From the NCBI GenBank assembly GCA_016296885.1, contig JAEDHT010000003.1:8927-72926 (forward strand): DNA of 64,000 bases, in the 5' to 3' direction. Positions 58,677-64,000 of the stretch are shown here, piece after piece. Numbering within the stretch: position 1 is the first letter of the stretch; the number at the start of each line of letters is the position of its first letter. Source of the stretch: Clostridiaceae bacterium (lineage in GTDB: Bacteria; Bacillota; Clostridia; Oscillospirales; Acutalibacteraceae). The notes beneath the pieces are model-generated. The model worked only from the letters and a program-made list of their open reading frames with translations. It was not told the DNA's origin and did no database searches. Made by a program: the position numbers and the translations under genes.

Positions 58677-60038
58677 TTAAAAGATCACCTTTTTCTTTAT
58701 ATATACTAATACACTTATAATAACTGTGCCTACCTCTGCCACAATAAAAGACCACCATATGCCCACTATACCAATCATTTCAGATAATAACCACATACAG
58801 GGTATAAGCAGGATGCATTGTCGCAGAAGATTGATTACTATGCTATACCCTACCTTTCGCACAGATTGCATGAACGATGCTACCATTGTGGATATTGCCG
58901 CAAACACATAGCTGACAGACATAACCCTTAAAGCGTAAATTCCAAACGACATCATATCTTGAGAAGCCTTAAAAGTCAAAAGAATATTTTCAGGAAAAAG
59001 CCATAGAATAACAGCACTAAAGGATGTAAGAACCACACCTATTATTGTACCAAGACGAAATGCTTCTCTGATTCTTTTTTCTTTTTTTGCGCCAAAATTA
59101 TAACTCATAATTGGTATACAGCCTTGTATCAAACCATTAAGAGTCATAATAATAACCTGCTGAATCTTAAAATATGCCCCAAAAAATGCAACAGCCGTGG
59201 TCGAATATTTCACAAGAAAAATATTGGCAAAGTATGTCATAAAAGCACCAAGTGCATTCATAATAAATGATGGAAATCCCAAGATAAATATATCTTTAGC
59301 TATCTTAAAATCTAATCTAAAATCTTTTATAATAATTTTAACTTTCTGCTTTCTAAAAATAAGCACATAAAAAGCAAGAACCATTGAAAATGTATAACCA
59401 CCAACGCTCGCTATAGCGGCCCCTCGCACTCCGAGCTGCGGAAATCCAAATAATCCAAAAATAAAAATTGGATCGAAAGTAAAATTAAATATTACCCCAC
59501 CAATTTGAAAACACATAGGTGCTATCATATTGCCTGTTCCCTGAATAATTTTTTGTATACAAATATGTACTGCACATGGGATCCCTGCAAAAGAAAATGT
59601 TCTGAGGTATATCATCGCAAGATCAAAAATTTCTCTGTCTAAGGTAAAAGAGCTAATAAACGGTTTCGCAATAAAATAAACACATACATTCATTATCATT
59701 CCCACAATAGAAGTGATAATTATGCCATTCGTAACCACATTATTCGCTTCATTTTGCTTTTTTTGCCCAAGTTTTGAACTTATCAGTACATTTATACCCA
59801 CTCCCATACCAATAGCCAGTGACAACATCAATGTGGTAATTGGGAACACCAAAGAAACGGCTGCAAGTGCCTTCTCACCTATCTGCGCAACAAACATACA
59901 ATCCACCAGGTTATATGAAAACTGCATAAACATAGATATAAGTGGCGGCAATGACATTTGCAGTATCAATTTTAATATGGGGGTAGTTTCCAATTTATTT
60001 ACATTATGGGTTCTAATACTATCATCTATTGTAACCAT
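58677..60038 (-). CDS. MATE family efflux transporter
   Basis: A 453-residue exporter with twelve membrane helices that expels drugs or organic cations using Na+ or H+. It has two MATE repeats: LQMSLPPLISMFMQFSYNLVDCMFVAQIG at the start with SLAIGMGVGINVLISSKLGQ, and later LNGLIQGCIPIMSYNFGAKK. The start ATG 60038 follows TTGAGGAA; a TTG 15 bases upstream is the SD itself. It lies beside the TetR gene on the same strand. Confidence 0.92.
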   Translation of the reverse strand: MVTIDDSIRTHNVNKLETTPILKLILQMSLPPLISMFMQFSYNLVDCMFVAQIGEKALAAVSLVFPITTLMLSLAIGMGVGINVLISSKLGQKKQNEANNVVTNGIIITSIVGMIMNVCVYFIAKPFISSFTLDREIFDLAMIYLRTFSFAGIPCAVHICIQKIIQGTGNMIAPMCFQIGGVIFNFTFDPIFIFGLFGFPQLGVRGAAIASVGGYTFSMVLAFYVLIFRKQKVKIIIKDFRLDFKIAKDIFILGFPSFIMNALGAFMTYFANIFLVKYSTTAVAFFGAYFKIQQVIIMTLNGLIQGCIPIMSYNFGAKKEKRIREAFRLGTIIGVVLTSFSAVILWLFPENILLTFKASQDMMSFGIYALRVMSVSYVFAAISTMVASFMQSVRKVGYSIVINLLRQCILLIPCMWLLSEMIGIVGIWWSFIVAEVGTVIISVLVYIKKKVIF

Positions 60039-60264
60039 ATATAAATTCCTCAAGGTTAATATATATTGGGAAAGGTCATATTTTCGTTCAGCTTTCTATA
60101 TTTTATTAGAAAATTATCAACTACAATAACAGACCTGGGATTGTTAATAATTCCTCAGAACTAGTTTTATAAAAGATATAATTTCTTTCGTGTTTGTTGT
60201 AAAAAAATTATATTTGTCAAAAAGAACAATACAGGCTGAAAATAAACCTTTTAAATAAAATAGC

Positions 60265-60310
60265 AGTATAAAAATAGAAACAACCCACTATTAAATATAG
60301 TGAGTTGTTT
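60265..60310 (-). terminator. Terminator of the tRNA-Ser pair
   Basis: A 14-bp stem (60278-60291 with 60297-60310) with one G-U pair as minus-strand RNA, followed by CTATTTTTATAC, 2 bases beyond the CCA end of tRNA-Ser(GCU). Confidence 0.85.
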
Positions 60311-60311
60311 C

Positions 60312-60401
60312 TGGCGGAGGACAAGAGATTCGAACTCTCGCGCCGGTTACCCGACCTACTCCCTTAGCAGGGGAGCCTCTTCACCACTTGAGTAATCCTC
60401 C
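60312..60401 (-). tRNA. tRNA-Ser(GCU)
   Basis: A type II tRNA with a long variable arm. On the minus strand the acceptor GGAGGAT pairs with GTCCTCC, followed by the discriminator G and an encoded CCA (60312-60314). The anticodon loop CTGCTAA gives GCU (codons AGC/AGU). The T-loop is TTCGAAT. Confidence 0.95.
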
Positions 60402-60419
60402 GAATAGTGAAAAAATATA

Positions 60420-60508
60420 TGGCGGAGGGGAAGGGATTCGAACCCTTGGTTCCTTTCGGAATCACTAGTTTTCAAGACTAGCTCCTTAAACCGCTCGGAC
60501 ACCCCTCC
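60420..60508 (-). tRNA. tRNA-Ser(UGA)
   Basis: A type II tRNA: acceptor GGAGGGG pairs with CCCCTCC, discriminator G, encoded CCA (60420-60422). The anticodon loop CTTGAAA gives UGA (UCN codons). It lies 18 bases upstream of tRNA-Ser(GCU), transcribed with it. Confidence 0.95.
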
Positions 60509-60521
60509 GTGCAACATTGAT

Positions 60522-60550
60522 ATAATATCACATTTCCAAATGGTTGTCAA
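60522..60550 (-). promoter_or_regulatory. Promoter of the tRNA-Ser pair
   Basis: Minus strand TTGACA (60545-60550), 17 bases, TATTAT (60522-60527), about 14 bases before the first tRNA. Confidence 0.85.
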
Positions 60551-60714
60551 TATCAAATTGGCATTTTTTTAATTTATTTTTTCTATAAGTTTATATAACA
60601 TAGTTTTAGAAGATTTATACGCAAATATATTGCATAAAACATTACTATCTCTAATACACATAAAAACCGCCTTGTTTATCCTAGGAATATATCTTTATTT
60701 TCACCTAAACATAA

Positions 60715-60761
60715 GAGAAAAAACATTCACCTTAACTTAACATATGCTAAGTTAAGGTGAA
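60715..60761 (-). terminator. Terminator of the InlB-repeat dockerin gene
   Basis: A 14-bp perfect stem (60726-60739 with 60748-60761), followed on the minus strand by TGTTTTTTCTC. Confidence 0.92.
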
Positions 60762-60794
60762 TTATTAGCTGTAAAAAATTATTTAAGTATTACA

Positions 60795-63700
60795 TCATGG
60801 GTCAAGATCCGGTATCAGCTTTGCCATGAATTTTTGAATTTCTGTTACATCAATCATGTTTATAACATCATTATGGTCGCAATCAGAGTTAATTCTTGAC
60901 ATTGCACCATAATCTTCATGCGTGCTTAGTTTTGCCATTATCTTTTGAAGTGCTGCTACGTCTTCCATGTTAACCACACCATCACAATTCACATCGCCAT
61001 AAAGTGGTTTCTCTGGGATAGGCTCATCAGATTCTGTATCAGACTCAGTATCTGTTGATGTGTCAGTTGTTGTATCAGATGTTGTGTCAGTTGATGTATC
61101 TGTTGATATATCAGATGTTGTGTCGGTTTCTGAAATAGTATCTGTGGTTGTATCTGTTGTTGTATCTATAGTTGTATCAGATACAGTGTCATCATCACTT
61201 ACTTCAATTATGTGACCTCCATCAAGTTTTTCCCAAATTGCATATAGTTCTAAATTTTCTCCATCAAGATAAATTTCTTGACTCATATGCATTCTCTCAT
61301 CATAGATTGATGCTACGTTTTCGTCTTCACCCCAACCTATAAACTTATAACCCTCTCTAGTAAACATACAATCTTCAATGGTTGCAAATGAACCTATGCT
61401 ATAACCAATTGTATGCTCTGTGAGTCCATCTTCAGATATACCACCGTTTGCATAATATGTGATGTGGTATCCCTCAAGAATCCACTGTGCGTAAAGGATA
61501 ATATCCTCATCAGGCATATTGAAGGTGTCTAGAGGTGAATAATCTGTGCCGGATCCATCTTTCTCGGTATTCCATTTTACAAATACAAAGTTATCATTAT
61601 AGAATTTGTTTTCGTCTACAGTGATAAGCTCGCCATATACAGTATCTACTACATAAGAATATTTATCATTATACAAGCCTTCTACGCCGTGATAAGTAAT
61701 CTTGTGTAGGTTAGGTGTCCACTGTGCTGTTGCAATGGCATCTTCATAGCCCATTGTAAATATTCCATCACTATCGACTGATGATTCTATACCTGTTACA
61801 CCCCAGCCGGTAAATGTGTAACCATAGCGTTCAGGTGTGGTAAGTTGTGTCTGTTCCTGATACTCAAGATCTGTTGTAGTGTCATCAGTTAAACCATTAA
61901 TATTACCGCCATTTAATTTAACTGTGAGTTTATAAATATTGATTGACCATGTTGCAGTTAGGGTTGCATCCTCATAACCCATTGTGAAGATCTTGGTGTT
62001 TGCATCAAATGATGCTCCTGCACCAACAAGCGACCAACCTGTGAAAGTATAACCATTACGTGTTGGATCAGCTATCTCTTTTGTTGCATTGAAATCCATC
62101 TTAAACTGCTGGTCTTCTGTGTCACCATTCCAAACACCATTATTTGGAATAACTGTAAGGTTGTACTCATTGATACTCCACTGTGCAGTGAATTCTATTA
62201 AATCTCCATCAATTGCAGAAAGTTTTTCAACAAGCTGCTCATCATTATAAACTACACCGTTTGGATCTTTCCAGCCATTAAATGTGTGGCCTGTTTTCTC
62301 AAATAGATTCTTAGTAAGATTTTCAGGAACATCATACTCGAAATTCTGATCCTCCATCTGACCTGATGTTGCACCATTACCATCGAAGTGAATTGTATAT
62401 TCATTTACTTTCCACTGTGCTTCGAGAGTTATCACATCACCATCTTTGGATGTTAGATTTATTACAGATTGTTTGTCTGTATACTTATTGTCGGCATCAT
62501 CCAACCAACCGATGAATGTATAGCCAACCTTTGTAAACCCGTTCTCTGAGAGGTTTTGTGCTACATCGTAGACAAAGTTTTGGTCAGCCATCTCGCCGGA
62601 GGTTGCACCATTGCCTTCGAAGTGTACTTTGTATCCATGTACTTTCCACTGTGCATCAAGGTTAATTATGGCTCCATCTTCAGCTGAAAGCTTTTCTACG
62701 AGTTGTTCATCTGTGTAGGCGTTTCCAGATTCATCTAGCCAGTTTATAAATGTGTAGCCTGTCTTTGTGTAATCATTCTTTGTAAGATTTTGAGCTACAT
62801 CATAGATAAATTTCTGATCTTCCATCTCGCCGGATGTTGCACCGTTGCCGTTAAAGTGTACTGTATATCCATGTACTTTCCACTGTGCATCAAGGTTAAT
62901 AATGGCTCCATCTTCAGCTGAAAGCTTTTCTACAAGCTGTTCATCTGTGTAGGCGTTGCCGGATTCATCTAGCCAGTTTATAAATGTGTAGCCTGTCTTT
63001 GTGTAATCATTCTTTGTAAGATTTTGAGCTACATCATAGATAAATTTCTGATCTTCCATCTCGCCTGATGTTGCACCGTTACCGTTAAAGTGAACTGTAT
63101 ATTCATTTACTTTCCACTGTGCATAGAGGTTAACTGTTGCTCCATCCTCAGATGCAAGATTTTTCACAAGCTGTTCGTCTGTATAGCTGTTGCCTGAGTC
63201 GTCTGCCCAATCTATGAATGTATATCCTGTCTTTGTGAAATCATTCTTTGTAAGATTTTGAGCTACATCATAGATAAATTCCTGATCTTCCATCTCGCCT
63301 GAGGTAGCATTATTACCGTCAAAATGAACTGTATACTTTATTGGTTCCCATCCTGCTAAAAGTTTTGCATCTTCGTAGCCCATTGTAAAGAGCTTAGTAA
63401 CTTTATCAAATGTTGAACCTGCACCAACCCATGACCAGCCTGTAAATGTATAACCTATACGAGTTGGATCTGAAATTTCTTTTGTTGAATTGTAATTCAT
63501 TGGGAATGATCGATTCTCGCTACTATTCTCCCATTCACCGCCATTTGGTATTACAGTTAATTCGTAACCGTTAATCTCCCAAGTTGCAGTAATTGTATCA
63601 TTTTTGTTTGCCGCTGAACCAAAAACATAAGTGCTATCATCTGTTTCAGATGGGGTAAATGAACCATTTTTATCTCCACCAAATGTCCAGCCTGTGAATG

Positions 63701-64000
63701 TGTAGCCTGTTCTTGTTGGTAACTCTACTGTCAAGGTTGTGTTGTAATCTTGTGTGAAATCCTGTGATTCTGTGTATGCTGTACCTGAATGTGTCCAGCT
63801 ACCTCCGTTTGGATCTACTGTTACCTTTGATGCGTTGATTGTCCAACCGGCTGTGATTATGTCAGCTTTTCCTGCTACTGCTCCAAATGTGTAGGTGCTA
63901 TTATCGGTAGTAGATGCTGAGAACTTACCATTCTTATCCCCACCAAATGTCCAGCCTGTGAATGTGTAACCTGTTCTTGTTGGTAACTCTACTGTCAAAG
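60795..64000 (-). CDS. Giant secreted InlB B-repeat protein with C-terminal dockerin, N-terminus outside the window
   Basis: At least 1,068 residues, still open at the right edge, so the start and signal peptide are missing. It is built of tandem InlB B-repeats (Listeria-Bacteroides repeats), each with the TGYTF-x-GW core, e.g. TRTGYTFTGWTFGG. Several 78-residue units are nearly identical at DNA level. A Thr/Ser/Asp linker follows near the C-terminus. Last is a dockerin, GDVNCDGVVNMEDVAALQ and SDCDHNDVINMIDVTEIQ. B-repeats form elongated stalks, so it may act as a spacer or adhesin docked to a cohesin scaffold. It ends with a strong terminator. Confidence 0.85.
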   Translation of the reverse strand, partial: LTVELPTRTGYTFTGWTFGGDKNGKFSASTTDNSTYTFGAVAGKADIITAGWTINASKVTVDPNGGSWTHSGTAYTESQDFTQDYNTTLTVELPTRTGYTFTGWTFGGDKNGSFTPSETDDSTYVFGSAANKNDTITATWEINGYELTVIPNGGEWENSSENRSFPMNYNSTKEISDPTRIGYTFTGWSWVGAGSTFDKVTKLFTMGYEDAKLLAGWEPIKYTVHFDGNNATSGEMEDQEFIYDVAQNLTKNDFTKTGYTFIDWADDSGNSYTDEQLVKNLASEDGATVNLYAQWKVNEYTVHFNGNGATSGEMEDQKFIYDVAQNLTKNDYTKTGYTFINWLDESGNAYTDEQLVEKLSAEDGAIINLDAQWKVHGYTVHFNGNGATSGEMEDQKFIYDVAQNLTKNDYTKTGYTFINWLDESGNAYTDEQLVEKLSAEDGAIINLDAQWKVHGYKVHFEGNGATSGEMADQNFVYDVAQNLSENGFTKVGYTFIGWLDDADNKYTDKQSVINLTSKDGDVITLEAQWKVNEYTIHFDGNGATSGQMEDQNFEYDVPENLTKNLFEKTGHTFNGWKDPNGVVYNDEQLVEKLSAIDGDLIEFTAQWSINEYNLTVIPNNGVWNGDTEDQQFKMDFNATKEIADPTRNGYTFTGWSLVGAGASFDANTKIFTMGYEDATLTATWSINIYKLTVKLNGGNINGLTDDTTTDLEYQEQTQLTTPERYGYTFTGWGVTGIESSVDSDGIFTMGYEDAIATAQWTPNLHKITYHGVEGLYNDKYSYVVDTVYGELITVDENKFYNDNFVFVKWNTEKDGSGTDYSPLDTFNMPDEDIILYAQWILEGYHITYYANGGISEDGLTEHTIGYSIGSFATIEDCMFTREGYKFIGWGEDENVASIYDERMHMSQEIYLDGENLELYAIWEKLDGGHIIEVSDDDTVSDTTIDTTTDTTTDTISETDTTSDISTDTSTDTTSDTTTDTSTDTESDTESDEPIPEKPLYGDVNCDGVVNMEDVAALQKIMAKLSTHEDYGAMSRINSDCDHNDVINMIDVTEIQKFMAKLIPDLDP
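62390..63330 (-). repeat. 234-base tandem repeats inside the InlB-repeat gene
   Basis: The two best copies start near 62641 and 62875 and differ at few positions over 234 bases (78 codons). Flanking copies on both sides are more diverged. They encode GNGATSGEMEDQ, YTKTGYTFINWLD and LDAQWKVHGY blocks. Confidence 0.9.

Noticed and set aside
60356..60556. Open frame of 66 codons on the minus strand
   Set aside because: It runs through tRNA-Ser(UGA) and part of tRNA-Ser(GCU).
62390..63330. Direct repeats considered as a mobile element
   Set aside because: They are protein-domain repeats inside one reading frame; there is no transposase or terminal inverted repeat.

Overview
The window is a low-GC, densely coded chromosomal segment from a fermentative, apparently spore-forming member of the Clostridia. 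It most resembles the Ruminococcus/Oscillospiraceae group, but this is judged from gene content and not from a marker-gene alignment. The support is: intrinsic terminators and Firmicute-type Shine-Dalgarno (SD) sites throughout, a cotJABC spore-coat operon and a CwlD-like amidase, strictly anaerobic class III ribonucleotide reductase, an L-lactate dehydrogenase, PTS fructose uptake, a short Firmicute-type NusA, and six secreted proteins with type I dockerin-like domains joined by Thr/Ser/Asp-rich linkers. No IS element, prophage, rRNA or CRISPR array was seen.

Layout. 1-1.3 kb: molybdopterin genes (moaC end and a MogA-MoaE fusion). 1.6-7 kb: cysK, two glycosyltransferases and small hypotheticals. 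7.1-11 kb: fba, a dockerin protein, pgi and a P-loop protein. 11.2-15.2 kb (mostly minus): ferredoxin, lipoprotein, phosphodiesterase, ApbE and an LCP ligase. 15.5-20.3 kb (minus): the PTS operon fruK-fruA-ptsH-ptsI. 20.5-27.7 kb: a cation exporter, then the rod-shape cluster murE-mreB-mreC-mreD-mrdA. 27.8-31.8 kb (minus): nrdG-nrdD-trxB behind tandem NrdR-like boxes. 32-37.3 kb (minus): radA, a CwlD-like amidase, an O-antigen-ligase-like protein, a sugar phosphotransferase and YitT. 37.6-44.8 kb: the classical rimP-nusA-rnpM-ylxQ-infB-rbfA-nrnA-truB operon, then ldh. 45.9-47.3 kb: a deacetylase and amidase pair. 47.4-53.3 kb: four adjacent dockerin proteins, including a papain-like protease and two proteins with starch-binding-like modules. 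53.3-55.2 kb: cotJABC and a divergent manganese-catalase-like gene. 55.4-60 kb: fatty acid kinase-like protein, DUF308, TetR and MATE. 60.3-60.5 kb: two tRNA-Ser genes. 60.8-64 kb: a giant InlB-repeat protein with a C-terminal dockerin, cut by the window edge.

How it fits together. Core metabolism (Pgi, Fba, FruK/FruA/HPr/EI, Ldh) describes sugar fermentation. The dockerin proteins look like parts of a secreted or cell-surface complex. Their dockerin repeats share almost one recognition signature (Asn-Met-Glu/Leu-Asp followed by Gln-Lys), so they probably bind one cohesin type encoded elsewhere. Two carry C-terminal modules resembling family 26 starch-binding modules, which suggests an amylosome-like system. 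The most unusual regulatory features are an SD for mreC separated from its start codon by a hairpin, an nrd promoter followed at once by an intrinsic terminator, and a terminator whose 3' arm holds the ribosome site of the next gene (ldh to deacetylase).
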